Positions 30,456-42,130 of a stretch of DNA of 64,000 nt are shown here, piece by piece. Positions within the stretch are counted from its first letter, which is position 1, and every line of letters begins with the position of its first letter. Made by a program: the position numbers and the translations under genes. The notes beneath the pieces were generated by a model. That model saw nothing but the letters and a program-made list of their open reading frames with translations, ran no database searches and was not told where the DNA came from. This DNA is from Planococcus citri. Lineage: Eukaryota > Arthropoda > Insecta > Hemiptera > Pseudococcidae. The stretch lies in assembly GCF_950023065.1 (NCBI RefSeq), contig NC_088681.1, positions 6,138,001-6,202,000 of the forward strand. Direction: 5' to 3'.

Positions 30456-31404
30456 CTGCAGGAGAACAAGATCATATCGCAAATGACTCGTGCGTAAGTT
30501 ATGTCCCATAAATACGACAATGAAAGCATAATACAGAATGAGCAAAAACACCAATCACCTCTACATAAAAAAGTTTCATGTCAAAATATGTATTAGGTAT
30601 ACGGCCCTAGAACAGGAGGCTCAAGACAGAATGATTTTAGAAAAGGAATAAATGCATACGCCCGCCTTCGCCGATCCTCTGGGACACTTATTTTTTTAAA
30701 GAGGACATCTTAATTAACATTTTAACGCAAACTTGCCACGAAATAGTTGGCATTATCATTAACAAAATGACAGCCACTATGATTGTCAGGTCAGCAGTCG
30801 CGAAGTCGCAGATTTTGCTTTTCAACATTGAATTCGAACAAAATTTTTGGAACTGGACAAAGCTAGATCGAATGATCATGCAAAATTTCAAGTGCCAAAG
30901 TGTACCTACTTATTAATGTTTTTCCGAATCTTGGGAGGGACATGACACCTCAAGAGTGGGTTTTTTGACCAGAAAATCAAATATTTCCCGTTTGTGAGGA
31001 AATTTTCAAAATTTGCGTGAATCGTGCTATATTTCTTCATGAAGTAACCTCACGAGAAAGGCTCCACTGCTACAGAATGACTTGGAATGGCAATGTTCGC
31101 CCTCGTGGGGTTTGTTCTGGACAAAATAACATAGCGAGTCGTGCAATCGGCTCAAATGTGGATAAACTCGTTAAAAAGGTCGAGTATAACACACAACTCG
31201 ATTTTTAGCTGCCCAACTTCATATTCACGCTTTCTGGAGCATATTCAAAATTCTGGAGAAATTGAAAAATCGCGCAGGAGGCTCCAGAATGGCTGGATCG
31301 AAATGGTGAGATTTGTATTTAAGGAATTCATATTAGCTTTACTCGTAGACTTATTTTGGTCATTTTTACTGATCAAGTACGTATTTTTTTGAAAAAAGCA
31401 TAAA
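30456..31404. other. upstream flank of Z6 (type A) and forward spacer arm
   Basis: Conserved intron block at 30470-30500, type-A block at 30600-30745, forward spacer arm from about 30755 (TCGCAGATTTTGC near 30808). From 30920 to 31400 the sequence is unlike other spacers and only partly matches (GGAGGCTCCAGAATGGCTGG near 31278). No gene is supported. Confidence 0.4.
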
Positions 31405-31434
31405 TCGCACCTAGGGAGTAATGAGGTTACATCT

Positions 31435-32275
31435 TGTCGTCTTCGTAGTGTAGCACTCCTTTACAGGAGATAGCGTATACTTCCATCTATATTAGTCGGT
31501 ATGTAGCGTATCTGATCGTTTCTTTCAGGGTCTTGCAGGGAGAGTTGGCTGGTGAGTTTGTTGTTAAGAGCTCCGATCAGATTCCTCCCTCTCGTCGATC
31601 TTCCTTGGATTTCCCCCTGTACTTCTAGCATGAAAATACCATTTTCTCGTATTTTATGAGCTATATACTTTAGCTTTCTGGTTTTGATATCTTCAACTAT
31701 GACTTTCCGCTCCTCTCATATTCTTGCTAATACTTCCTTGTTGGTAATGAAGTCCTTCCATGAGATCTGTAGTAGCCTTCGATAGTACCACATCTCGAAA
31801 GCGGATACTTTATTCTCACATTCTGCACTCATCGTCCATGTTTTGCAGGAATACTTCAGAACGGTCCATACGTAGCATCGCATAATTCTCTTCCTCAGAT
31901 CTATACTCATCGTTTGATTTCCCAGCACATTAGCAAGGTTGTTGAAAACGGTTTTTGCCATTCCAATCTGTGATTTAATTTTTTTATTATCACAATTGGT
32001 TTTGACTTGACCTCCAATCTCACGAGTAGTATCCTCTCTGATTTTGGAATTATGGCACTGATTTTATCGCTGATTCTGGTATGTATTAATATACCCACAC
32101 TTTGTTCATGTGTGTCTTTCCCAGTGTAGATCATTTCATATTCTTCATCTACCTGGTTTCTACCATTTCCAGTCTATCGGGTCTCACTTATTCCTAACCT
32201 GCTGATTTGCAATCTCCTGTCTTCTTTAATTACATTAGCAAGTCGTCCAATAGGTTACAACGTTGATGTTGTTCT
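31435..32275 (-). pseudogene. internally deleted RTE-1 fragment
   Basis: The 3' part matches 18412-18957 (RT C-terminus, LKYSCKTWTM) and then jumps to sequence equivalent to about 20955-21275 (endonuclease middle, YTGKDTHEQSVG). About 2.0 kb is missing, joined near 31985 at a short shared TTAT. It is also 5'-truncated. The shared 3' end (CTCCTTTACAGGAGATAGCG) confirms the element's terminus. Non-functional. Confidence 0.85.
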
Positions 32276-32507
32276 GCAAGCGACTAGTGTGCCCCCAACA
32301 ACGACCACCACTCCTCTCTGTCTTGAGCTAGTGTGGCCGCATTCCCAACTGAACCAACTATTTTCCGGACTGTATCAGTCCTCCTTGTTGGAGATCTTCC
32401 TCTCCCTCTTGTTCCGGGGACCTTGCCAAAGAGAATTCTTTTTTCAATGTTTTCCGGCCCTCTTCTAGCTATGTGTTCAAAATATCTCATTATCCTGGTT
32501 TCACATA

Positions 32508-33113
32508 AGGTGCACCGGGGCAAGTCAGAATGATTTTTCGCAATTTCAACTTTGACCAGCTGTTACTCCCCTTCTAATGAACCAAAATGGATCAAATTTA
32601 TTATGTAGGTTCCCATAAGGGTTCTTAACCTATGGTAAAAATTTGAGCGCGATTGACACAGTAGCTTTTACTCAGTGGAATAAAATATAAACTGTCCTGA
32701 CTTACCCCAATTGGGGGAAGTCAGAACAGGCTAAACTTTGCAGAGGCGTAGATCACAAACCGAGCGTCCTAGAAAAATTGCATAGAACCAAAATTGTAGA
32801 GAATTTAATTCTCTTTGAGATCACTCTTATCAGATTTTCACTAGGACGCACGGTTCGTCCGCTATATGCGAAAAACTAAGAAATAGAAAGTCTGTATTTT
32901 AGACAAAATTCAAAATAAGTTCAAAACAACAACAAAATACAATTGAACCAAAGACATCTAAAATGAAACTGAATCGCGAAAATTTTTATGCCGTGATGAA
33001 GTAGGGGTAGTACCCTTAAGTCACCTTTAGTGGCACTTCGCCAGATATAAACCTCTAGGCGCTAGAGCAAGTTTTCTAACTTACCCCGAATTCCAACTTC
33101 CCCCGGTGCACCT
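32508..33113. mobile_element. 606-bp inverted-repeat element in RTE-2, TA duplication
   Basis: Ends AGGTGCACCGGGG and CCCCCGGTGCACCT, with TA on both sides (32506-32507 and 33114-33115). Removing it with one TA rejoins the RTE-2 frame exactly (NKI-CETRIM), which confirms the boundaries. No coding capacity. Confidence 0.92.
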
Positions 33114-33896
33114 TATTTTATTCAGCCTGGTTGGTTCTTGCAGTTGTTCCACAATTGATGCATTTGTTTGGTGCGCAGTGTATGGTATCCTCAACATCCT
33201 GCGCCATACCCACATTTCAAAAGCATCAATTCTTCTTCGATCACCTTGCTTCAGTGTCCAGGTCTGTGCTCCATACAAGAAAACTGGGAAAACTAGCGTC
33301 CTGATCAGTCACTTCCTTGTTTTTATGGAGATTTTCCAGTTGGTGGTGACTTTTCTCAACCGAGACATCGCTGCTTTCCCAAGGGCTATTCTTATTCTGA
33401 TTTCCTTGGCTGATCCTCCATCAGCATCCACAAGTGAGCCCAAGTAAATAAATGAGTTCACTTTTTCGAATTCATTCAAGGCTTCAGATTCTGGTAAGTG
33501 TCCAGCTCTATCAACTACCATCACCTAGGTTTTCCCCACATTTATGAGGAGTCCCATGTCCTCACTGACCATCCTGACTCGCTTGATCAGTTCTGCCAGT
33601 TCCTCTTCACTTTTGGCTATTAAGGTGGTATCATCAGCGTAATGGAGATTGGAGATTCTTCTTCCTCCTATCTTGATGCCGCCTTCCCAGTTCTCCAAGG
33701 CTTTTCTCATGATGTACTTGCCATAGATGTTGAACAGCAGAGGCGAGAGTATGCAGCCCTGCCTTACTCCTCATTCTGACTGAAACGGGTTAGACTCTTC
33801 TCCACCTACTCTCACCATCATCTCGTTCTTGTCATACAGCGATTTGATCAGCTCAATTAGGTGGTCTGGAACTCCCATCTCGCGCAGTATCTCACA

Positions 33897-34700
33897 TGTG
33901 ACGCGGCACGACAAAATCGACCTTCGAACTGAAAACAAGTTTTTGAGTTATGGGGGGGTTAAAGTTTTCAGTCCAGTTCTGTTCGTTTAGCGGAAGCGCT
34001 TGCGTTCTAATCAGGTTCTCCGGCTAAACTGAGGTAAACATAGTCTTGGATAACGTTTCTTGCCTGTTTTGTGTGAATATCACTAGGTAAAATGGTTATT
34101 TACATTGATACAGGGGGCTCAGTCATGATTGCGCTCATTTTTTCAATTTTTTTTTGTATTTTTTCATTATTTTCAATTTTGAAATCAATCTGGAGGCGAA
34201 ACAAAGCGTTCTACGAGAAAAATATATCGAGCAAAGTTGTAGAGAATTAAATTTCCAAAAACCTATAAGAGGTTTATTTTTCTCCAAAATGCATAGTTTT
34301 TCCGTTTTTCTCAAAAAACATAAATTTTATAGTAATCATCATGAGGTTTTTGTTTTTTGAGAAAAACGGAAAAACTATGCATTTTGGAGAAAAATAAACC
34401 TCTTATAGGTTTTTGGAAATTTAACTACATCTTTGCTCGATGAATTTTTCTTGTAGAATGCTTTGTTTCGCCTCCAGGTCGATTTAAAAGTTGAAATAAT
34501 GAAAAATTTTTTAAAAAATCAAAAAAATCAAAAAAATGAGCACACTTCTGACTGGATTACCATGTATATGGAGCTATGCAAATCATAGGGACTTCTGGGT
34601 GGTTTTAAATGATTTTTGAATGTCCGAGGACCAAAAATCCGTCAAAAAGTGAAAAATAATTTTTTCAGTCCGAAGGTCGATTTTGTTGTGCCGCGTCACA
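33897..34700. mobile_element. 804-bp near-perfect foldback in RTE-2
   Basis: Ends TGTGACGCGGCAC and GTGCCGCGTCACA. The arms are about 400 bp, nearly identical, and meet near 34335 (for example AAACCTCTTATAGG on both sides). The right flank is TA; the left is CA, probably a mutated TA. Removing it restores the RTE-2 frame (KL-x-EILREM). The termini resemble those of the 158-bp element at 35068. Confidence 0.92.
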
Positions 34701-35067
34701 TATAGCTTTATCTAATTGACACAGTCAAAGGCCTTTGCATACTCAATGAAGCATAGTACCACAGGGATGTTGAATTCGCGGAACTTTTTGATTATTTGTC
34801 TGATGTTCAAGATCTGCTCTCTTGTACCTCTTCCAGGCATAAAACCTGCCTGTTCTGGTGGAATCTGCCTATGTAAGTATGCCTTGACTCTGTTGTTGAT
34901 TATTCGGAGCATCACTTTACTGGCATGTGGAATTAGGGCTATTGTGAGATAGTTAGCGCAATTTTTTGTATCACCTTTCTTGTGTAGCGGGATTAACACT
35001 GATTTGCACCAGCGAGTTGTTTGGAGTTGATTGATCACTTTTCAGAAAATGAATTTGCATATTTATG

Positions 35068-35225
35068 TGACCCCGCCTGACAAAATTGACCATTTTGAGA
35101 AAATTTCAAAAAATGTTTTTTTTTCAAAAATCTGATCTTTCAACCCTTGAGATTCATTTTAAACCTCATTATTTTGGACACTTTTTTTGTTGAAATGGTC
35201 GATTTTGTCAGGGGGGGGGGTCACA
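35068..35225. mobile_element. 158-bp inverted-repeat element in M1, TA duplication
   Basis: Ends TGTGACCCCGCCTGACAAAA and TTTTGTCAGGGGGGG...TCACA, with TA at 35066-35067 and 35226-35227. Other M1 copies are uninterrupted here (GAATTTGCACATATCATGAA). Confidence 0.9.
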
Positions 35226-35624
35226 TATAATTGAATTTTAGTTTTTTGAGAAAAATTCAAAAACCAAGCACTCTAGAAAAAAAGCTAACGAGATTATTTT
35301 GATTGGAAATTAATGATCTTCATCTTTGTTAAGCCGAATTTTTTTTGGACGCTTCCTTTCGCCTCCAGATCAATTTTAATGAACGGTTATAACTCAAAAT
35401 GTTTTCCAAACATTGAAATATTTCCTCCTGAAGATTTCATTTTTCAAAGTGTTCTTATACTAAATGAAGGTATGATACCAGATCTTTAAAATGAGGTGCT
35501 GTTTATTCTTCACAATTAATTATAAGTTGATGAAAATGGTAAATCAAGTTTTTAAAAAAAGAAAATCACTCTCCTGTAAAATTTCACATTTTTGAGATGT
35601 AACCTTATTACTCCCAAGTTGCGA

Positions 35625-37737
35625 AATTTAGTTTTCACCCTATTTGTTACATTAATTCCAAGACGGATTGCTGGTACATGGTTTAATTCCGTTTTGGAGC
35701 CTACAGCGGGGTTTCATGAACTTCTGTTTTTCAAAAAATGCCACAAAATCTGTCCGAATGAACTTTGTCTGCACGTACTGTGCAGAGTGAATTTTGGTTT
35801 TTCAACTCCATTTTATTGAAATTTTGAAGAAATTTCAACTTACAAAAAAACTACTAGAGGAGCCAAAATTTTCAAAAAGCGGCAGTAGGCTCAAAATGAC
35901 TCAAACTCATCAGCTGTCGACGCAAAAGTATGTTCAAGTTGGAGCGCGAATTTCGAATTTCCAAATTCAGTTGATGAAATTTTGATGAAAATTTCAAGTT
36001 ACAAATACCTATTGACGTTTTGAAAATGCACATGTGACGACTCGTGCAGCATCGTATCATTTGTTATGTATAAAATGTCGCCGCTTTTTCTGTCACCGAT
36101 ATTAAAACATCATTTATGTTATCGTTTGCTTACACTTTTCAACGAGCGATGTGAGAATTTTTACTACACAAAGAGTAAGTATCATACACGGTACGAGTGT
36201 TACAAATATCTGCTGCAGGCTCAAGAACTGCTCTAAACGGGTCCAAACCGTTTTCCCATGTTTAGCCTAAATTTGATTTTCAAAAATTCACCAAAAATCG
36301 AAAACTGCGCTTCAGCACTTGAAATTTTGGCCGGTGTTAAATTTTTAGCATGCTCTTTCTTGATTTCATGTGAGTCCAATATTGGAAAGAAAAATCTGCG
36401 ATTTCTGCTGACCTGTCGACCAAAATGGCCGCCATTTTCTTTGAAATCTCTCTTAAGATGTACCCTTAGAGAAAAAAATTGTCCCAGAGCATCGAATAGT
36501 GGGGGTGGGGGGGGGGTTGCATAATTCCTATATCTGGAAAAAACATTTCCTACACACTGGAAAATATGTTCATTTCATTAAAAAGTAAATTGTTTGGTGG
36601 CACTTTATTGGCCGCATGTCTACCTATTTCTGTACATTATCTACATCAAAATTACATACAGGAGTTGTCTAATAGTTTTATAAAAATTCCGAGGAACTGT
36701 TCACCGCAGTGTTAATCAACTGCCAATGAAACGTGCTGCATTTGTGGAGTTTAACCCAATACACATAATGACATAAATAATGTAATTTAGGATGGATCTT
36801 GAAAAACGAAAAAAACTATTTCAGGGGATTTTACATTGACTTCTGAGTTACCTAAATTGAAAGTTACTCAGAATTTTTTTTCGCCTTTGAGAGTGTTTCT
36901 AGAAAAGAAGACCCAAAGAGTAAGAATCATTCTCGAAAAAATTGTGGGTTTTTTACGCTCTAGCCACTACTTGATTTGTTTCGAGAAAAGTGGCCCAGTT
37001 CCAAAATGTAGCATTTGAGATTTTTCGTTGATCTAAGCCATGCAGAAAAAATTCAACCATGTACCCCCCCCCCCTCAACATTTTTTTTCAATGTTCGATG
37101 TTTTCAACCCCTTGAAAAACTAAAAAAATGGAGGGGAAAAATTTCAAAAAATTACTGTGTTTATCCCTACATAATGTACACAATCTGTGAAAATTTCAAC
37201 ATTTTTCATCAACCCCCCCCCCCTCCGCCAAAAAAACAAAACTTTGAATTTTTGATGTTTGAGGGGCAGTTTCTCCGAAAGGGGAGGGGTGGGAGGTCAA
37301 ACATTTGTACGTAGGGTTTTTACATCAAGGGTGACTTTTTGGACCACTTTCAACTCATTATGAATCAAAGGCCATTTCACCCATCTTATAGAGGAAGGCC
37401 CTTTAATAAAACGAGTCGACTAGCAAGTTGGAAGATTCTGTAATTCACTCGGATTTGAATGTGATAACCTCATTAAATTTGATAGAATTTGAAAAAAATT
37501 GAACGCCAAACATAAAATACTACGTGTATTTTTACTCATTAAAATTGTTGCGCAAGTTGGGAATCAATAAGTAAGGTACGTATTTACACGCCGATCTCTA
37601 AGAATAAACTGAATTCAAGAAATCGATTGAGGCCAGGTTTTTTCAAATTCAAAACGAAAACGACACAAATATACTAAAGCATTGAATCAGTACACATTTA
37701 CTTGTAGATAGGTACTTACCTAGTCGATTAATGAAAT
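35625..37737. repeat. reverse spacer arm and 3' flank of Z7
   Basis: From 35625 to 36450 lies a reverse spacer arm (CGTTTTGGAGCCTACAGCGG at 35689, TGCGAAATTT earlier, AAAATGGCCGCCATTTTC near 36421). A stretch at 36010-36190 (CACATGTGACGACTCGTGC...GGTACGAG) is unique. Unit blocks resume at 36545-37030, then a C-rich/G-rich section shared with 28930. Homopolymers of C and G at 36497-36510, 37064 and 37214 are unstable. No gene. Confidence 0.45.
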
Positions 37738-38343
37738 TTAAGTACATTTAGATAATATGTGCTTGGCTAGGTTTTGCTCACACCGGAATTTGCTGCCGCA
37801 ATGGGCACACTCAAAACGAGAGCCCTCCACATGGATACTTTCGTGCACTTCCCTATTGCGATGATGCTTGAATTGTCGGTCGCATATGCGACATTTGAAA
37901 GGTCTCTCTTCACTATGAGTCCGTTGGTGCCGAATAAGATAGTCTTTTCGAGTAAACCGTTTGCTACACGTTTGACAAGAAAACTGCTTCACACCGGAAT
38001 GTAGTTTCAGGTGTCTAAAGAGATCATGTTTATAGGAAAACTTTTTTCCGCAATCAGGGCATTCGAAAGAACCACCTTCCACATGCACGCGTTCGTGCGC
38101 CACTTTACTGTTATTGCGCTTGAATCGTGCGTCACAAATGCGACATTTGTGGCGTTTTTTTTCACTATGTATCAATCCATGTCTAATAAAAGCGCGTTTG
38201 TGGGCGAACTGTCGGTCACAGACTTGGCATTGAAATGGCTTCGTATGTTCCTGTTGATGTTTTGACCAATCACGTTGACACGAAAACATTGCACCACAAG
38301 TATCGCAGCAGTAAGGGAATGAATTCTGTATCAGTACCTTTAC
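37738..38343 (-). CDS. Z7: 7-finger C2H2 zinc-finger terminal exon (type A)
   Basis: Acceptor CCTGTAG at 38344; leader VKVLIQNSFPYCCDTCG in frame without an ATG before finger 1. All seven fingers have complete ligands; the last is C2HC (FECAHCGSKF...HILSKCT). Finger 5 (RKDYLIRH) and the following linker are nearly the same as in type-B exon Z5, suggesting gene conversion or recombination between types. Helices: finger 4 YKHDLFRH, finger 6 HHRNREVH. It pairs with the type-B exon Z8 to its right at the spacing seen for other B-A pairs. Confidence 0.88.
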   Translation of the reverse strand, partial: VKVLIQNSFPYCCDTCGAMFSCQRDWSKHQQEHTKPFQCQVCDRQFAHKRAFIRHGLIHSEKKRHKCRICDARFKRNNSKVAHERVHVEGGSFECPDCGKKFSYKHDLFRHLKLHSGVKQFSCQTCSKRFTRKDYLIRHQRTHSEERPFKCRICDRQFKHHRNREVHESIHVEGSRFECAHCGSKFRCEQNLAKHILSKCT

Positions 38344-38961
38344 CTACAGGATAAAAGATCATATCGCAAATGACACGTCGCGTCGTCGTCGTCTTCTTTT
38401 GAAAAATTATGTTTAGTTAAGCGCCATAAATACCAAAATGAAACACATGCAGGGTTCGCAAAAATATCGAGTATGTACTCCCCAAAAAATCTCAAGTTGA
38501 ATAGCCCAGCAAAAATGGCAATAGGAATAATTGCACCTCCGCCCCCTACAGTCCATTGGAACAAATTTTTTCATCAGGGGACATTCTAAGGAACAATTTA
38601 ATGCAAAATTGCCACGGTGGCATGTTGAAATTTGAGTGCAGAGTGAATTTTCCACAACTCACAATCAGTAAAACCCTAAAAGTGGCCGGGAAAATTCAAT
38701 GGAAATGACTAGAATGATAAAAATAATACATCCGTACTGGTGTCATTCGAAACTGGGCCATCCCCCCCAAAAGTTCAGTAGGAGCTCGAGCGCAACAAAA
38801 TTCGATTTTTTTAGGAAACGTCTCATTTTCGAAGATCTTTCCTCCAGGAACATCTCCAGAGCTAAAAATTTTTAGAGCAACTTTCATCTTCAAATACACG
38901 TCGTCATTGTTCAAAAAATATTGCGCAGTTTGCAAAAATTCCAAAAAATATATCGACTATA
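38344..38961 (-). other. upstream flank of Z7 (type A)
   Basis: Intron block AAATGACACGTCGCG (38368), type-A block (38505-38630), then the pair-linker segment CAATGGAAATGACT...GGAGCTCGAGCGCAACAAAA (38697-38810) shared with 49428, 55308 and 61730. No gene. Confidence 0.5.
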
Positions 38962-39742
38962 TTGCACCTCGAGAGTAATAAGGTTACATCTCAAAAAATT
39001 GAAATTTTACAGGAGAGTGATTTTCTTTTTTTTAAAAACTTGATTCATTATTTTTATCAACTTATACTTAATTGTGAGGAATGAATAGCACCTCATTTTA
39101 AAGATCTGGTATTCTACCTTCATTTAGCATAAGAACACTTTGAAAAATACAATTTTAAAGAGGGAATATTTCAATGTTTGGTAAACATTTTGAGTTATAA
39201 CCTTTCATTAAAGTTGATGTGGAGGCGAAAGGAAGCGTCCAAAAAAATTTCATTATAACAAAGTTGTAGAGAATTAAATTTCCAATCGACATAATGTCGT
39301 TAGTTTTTTTCTAGAGTGCTTAGTTTTTGAGTTTTTCTCAAAAAACTAAAATTTCATCTCTTGTGCAAATTCATTTTTCTGAAAAGTGATCAATTTAAAA
39401 AAAAAATTTCCATTTGGTACAAACCAATAAAAAATGCACTCCTTGTGACTATTTCTAACTGACAAACATTCAAAACAATCAAAACTGTTTGTTAACACTT
39501 TGTATGTACGAAATTTGCTCAAAAAAGGTGGAGTTTTTTGAGATGTACCCTTAAAACTCCAAACAACTTGCAATGTTGTTGGGATTTTGAGTTAGGCCAT
39601 TTGCGTTTTTTACAAGATCTAGATAATGTACCCAACTCAAAGTGTTATTTTTGGTTGAGGGGGGTCATACAAACCCCAAAAATGCAAAAACGTCAAAATC
39701 ATTTTTTTTTTGAGATGTAACCTTATTACTCCCGAGGTGCGA
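38962..39742. mobile_element. M1 element, 781 bp, TA duplication
   Basis: Ends TTGCACCTCGAGAG and CTCCCGAGGTGCGA; TA at 38960-38961 and 39743-39744. Full-length copy, inverted relative to 4184 in its internal order (compare GGTTTGTATGACC at 4250 with GGTCATACAAACC at 39664). Confidence 0.88.
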
Positions 39743-39744
39743 TA

Positions 39745-40064
39745 TGTAGAGTTGAGAAATTCTTCAAGTAACTCTGATTTGGTTTTGGTAACTTCATTAA
39801 TCGATAGACATTGAAAAAGGGGAAAAACGACAAGAAAAAACGTCAAACACAAAACACCATCATGTATTCTATCTCATATAAGTAGAAGCACAATTCAGAT
39901 GTTCATTAGACATTTAATATGCGCCAATCACTAAAAATAAACTGAATTCAAGAAATCGGTCAAGTATGTACCTATCAAGTTGAGTTTTTTTCAAATTGAA
40001 AAAAAAGAAACAAATCAAAGAATCTGTTACACATTTTGGTATGTAGGTAGTCAATTATTGAAAT
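39745..40064 (-). other. 3' flank of Z8
   Basis: Conserved ZNF 3' flank. A minus-strand ATTAAA (plus TTTAAT at 39913-39918) lies about 150 nt after the stop; the T-run/A-run hairpin (TTTTTTCAAATTGAAAAAA) is at 39987-40005. Confidence 0.45.
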
Positions 40065-40673
40065 TCAAGTACATTTAGATGATATATGATTGGTTAGGGT
40101 GCTCTTCCAGCGGTATTTGTTGCCGCAATGGGCACACTCAAAACGAGGGCCCTCCACATGCATACGTTCGTGTTTTGCCCTGGTGTAATTATGCTTGAAT
40201 TTTTGCTTGCAAATGCGGCATTCGAAGGGTCTCTCTTCACTATGCGCCGCCCTTTGGTGCCTAGTAAGATGATCTTTTCGAGTAAAACTTTTGCTACACA
40301 TTTGGCATGAAAACGTTCTCACACCGGAATGTGCTCTCAGGTGTGCAATGAGATTACCTTTATAGGAAAACTTCGTTCCGCAAACAGCGCACTCAAGAGA
40401 AGCTCCTTCCACATGTGCGCGTTCATGCAGCAATCTACTGGAGTTGTGCTTGAATCGTGCGTCACAAATGCGGCATTTGAAGCGTCTCTTTTCACTATGT
40501 GTCAACCCATGTCTAATTAAATATCTTTTATGAGCAAACTGTTTGTCACAGACTTGGCAGTGAAACGGCTTCGCATGTTCTCCCTGGTGTCTTTTCCAAT
40601 CACGTTTATAAGAAAAATTTGTACCACAAATATCGCAGCAGTATGGCAATGAATCCCGCATCTGTACCTTTGC
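40065..40673 (-). CDS. Z8: 7-finger C2H2 zinc-finger terminal exon (type B)
   Basis: Acceptor TTTTTTTCCTGCAG at 40674; leader AKVQMRDSLPYCCDICG. An ATG is available at codon 5, but the same phase and leader as ATG-less exons argue for splicing. Seven complete fingers; finger 5 has H-x4-H (HQRAAH), and the last is C2HC (FECAHCGNKY...HISSKCT). Helices: finger 4 YKGNLIAH, finger 5 RKDHLTRH, finger 7 WKSTLTNH. An ORF extends upstream to 40823 but crosses the splice acceptor. Confidence 0.88.
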   Translation of the reverse strand, partial: AKVQMRDSLPYCCDICGTNFSYKRDWKRHQGEHAKPFHCQVCDKQFAHKRYLIRHGLTHSEKRRFKCRICDARFKHNSSRLLHERAHVEGASLECAVCGTKFSYKGNLIAHLRAHSGVRTFSCQMCSKSFTRKDHLTRHQRAAHSEERPFECRICKQKFKHNYTRAKHERMHVEGPRFECAHCGNKYRWKSTLTNHISSKCT

Positions 40674-41280
40674 CTGCAGGAAAAAAAGATCACATCGCAA
40701 ATGACACATCCTTTTCTTTTGAATAATTGTGTATCCAACTACGAATAAAGTATAATATGTATGTATATAGGGTGCACAACTGGTTATGATACAAAATTCC
40801 CCCCTAAAAAGTACTATTGCCAATTTGTATTTCTAACCAAAAAAAACTTTCTTTAGGGTACTCGATACTTCTGAGAACCCTGTAGGCCATCGTATTTTTA
40901 CGAGGAAAAAACATTTCCTACACACTCGCAAAAATATTCATTTCCTCAAAAAGTAAATTGTTTGGTGGCGCTATATTGGCCCTTTTCCTATCCACTTCTG
41001 TATATTTACATCAAAACTACACTCAGAAGTTGACCGATTGTTTTATAAGAATTCCGAGGAACTGTTCACTGCAGTGTTAATCAACTGCCAATGAAACGTG
41101 CTTCATTTGTGGAGATGAGCCCAATGCATATAGCAACATAAATACTTAATGTAATTAGGATGGATCTCAATAAACTAAAAAACAAAAAAAATTCAGGGAA
41201 TTTTACATAGACTTCTGAGTTACCCAAATTGAAAGTTACTCGAGAATTTTTTTTTGCCTCTGAGAGTGCATTTAGAAAAG
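40674..41280 (-). other. upstream flank of Z8 (type B)
   Basis: Intron block AAATGACACATCC, then the later half of the type-B block (TTGCCAATTTGTATTTCTAAC at 40810), the GGTGGCGCTATATTGG block (40966), and TGTTAATCAACTGCCAATGA (41074), shared with 27660 and 36710. No gene. Confidence 0.5.
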
Positions 41281-42130
41281 TCAAGAACTGCTCAAAACGA
41301 CTTGAAACTGTTTCCTATCGATTTGGCAGGTTGAAAAAGGGGTATATTCCAAATTTCAGCTTCCTAGGTCAATTTGGTGAAATTTTGATTTTTTCTCATT
41401 TTTTGCTCAAATTTTGTTTTCAAAAAGTCATCAAAAATCGAAAAATGCCCTTTAGCATTTGAAATTTTAGCTGGTGAAAAATTAATCACCAGACAAAATA
41501 TTAATTGTTAAAGTGCATTTTTTGATTTTTTGTGAATTTTTGAAAGTCAAAAAGTCAAAAATGAGACAATAATCAATAAATGGGTTTCAACCGATAGAGT
41601 AGTTCTGGAGCCTGCAGTGGATTTTTGAAACTTGAAAGTCCCACAAAATTTCATCAAAATATACAGTTGAAACTATAACGTCAAAAATAAGCAGTAAACT
41701 GAATTTCAATTTTCTATATACATATGTACCTCTAACTGAAGCGGAAGAGCAATTTTTCAAATTTTTAAAAATTATGAAACAATAGACAAAAATATACGTA
41801 TGTTTTGGAGTGGAATATGCTGATTTTGAAAAAAATAACGGGTACTTTATCGGTCACAAAGTTCTAAAAAGTACCTGGAAGCTTCAAAACTAAGTACTTG
41901 AAACCATCTGCGGACAACTTCATAGCGTATTGAAATTGGAGACTCTAGGAGTTTTCAAAAAGCCGCTTGAGACTGCACTTGATGAAATTTTATGGAAAAT
42001 TCAAGTTTCAAAAATCTACTGGAGGCTCCAAGAGTTTTCAAAAAGTCGCTGGTGGCTCCAAAATGATCTGTAATCTCCTTGCATCCGACTTCATGGCATA
42101 TTGAAACTAGTTTTCAAAATGGATTTTGGA
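41281..42130. repeat. back-to-back spacer arms
   Basis: A reverse arm (41281-41480, CTATCGATTTGGCAGG) meets a forward arm (about 41480 onward) head to head; AGCTGGTGAAAAATTAATCACCAGAC forms the hinge near 41470-41495. GGAGGCTCC units follow to 42110. No gene. Confidence 0.55.

Larger units (their letters stand above)
32276..35030 (-). pseudogene. RTE-2 reverse transcriptase, 5'-truncated and split by two elements
   Basis: A second RTE-type LINE, distinct from RTE-1. Reading right to left: LIPLHKKGDTKNCANYLTI (35000 region), QAGFMPGRGTREQ, VLCFIEYAKAFDCVN (34712), an 804-bp insertion, EILREMGVPDHLI (33890), GVRQGCILSPLLFN, LHYADDTTLIA (33640), VNSFIYLGSLVDADGG, YGAQTWTLKQGDRRRIDAFE (33270), a 606-bp insertion, then the C-terminus RIMRYFEHIARRGPENIEKR to a stop near 32284. 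In-frame stops at 33309, 33525 and about 33774 show decay. The endonuclease is absent. The C-terminal features (FEMWVWRRMLRI, HIARR) are typical of RTE/BovB-like elements. Confidence 0.85.
31405..35624. mobile_element. M1 element expanded by five nested insertions
   Basis: The left M1 end TCGCACC...ACATCT (31405-31434) and the M1 right part (about 35030-35624, ending AAGTTGCGA) enclose an RTE-1 fragment, an RTE-2 fragment and three small elements. AA flanks both M1 ends. Subtracting the insertions leaves about 0.5 kb of M1; the rest of its middle is lost. Confidence 0.75.

Noticed and set aside
32876..33113. Gene in the region between the RTE-2 fragments
   Set aside because: The stretch is the interior of the 606-bp element; the RTE-2 frame rejoins precisely when it is removed.
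36010..36190. Possible promoter or small gene around CACATGTGACGACTCGTGC
   Set aside because: Unique within the window, but no TATA/initiator arrangement or ORF supports a call.
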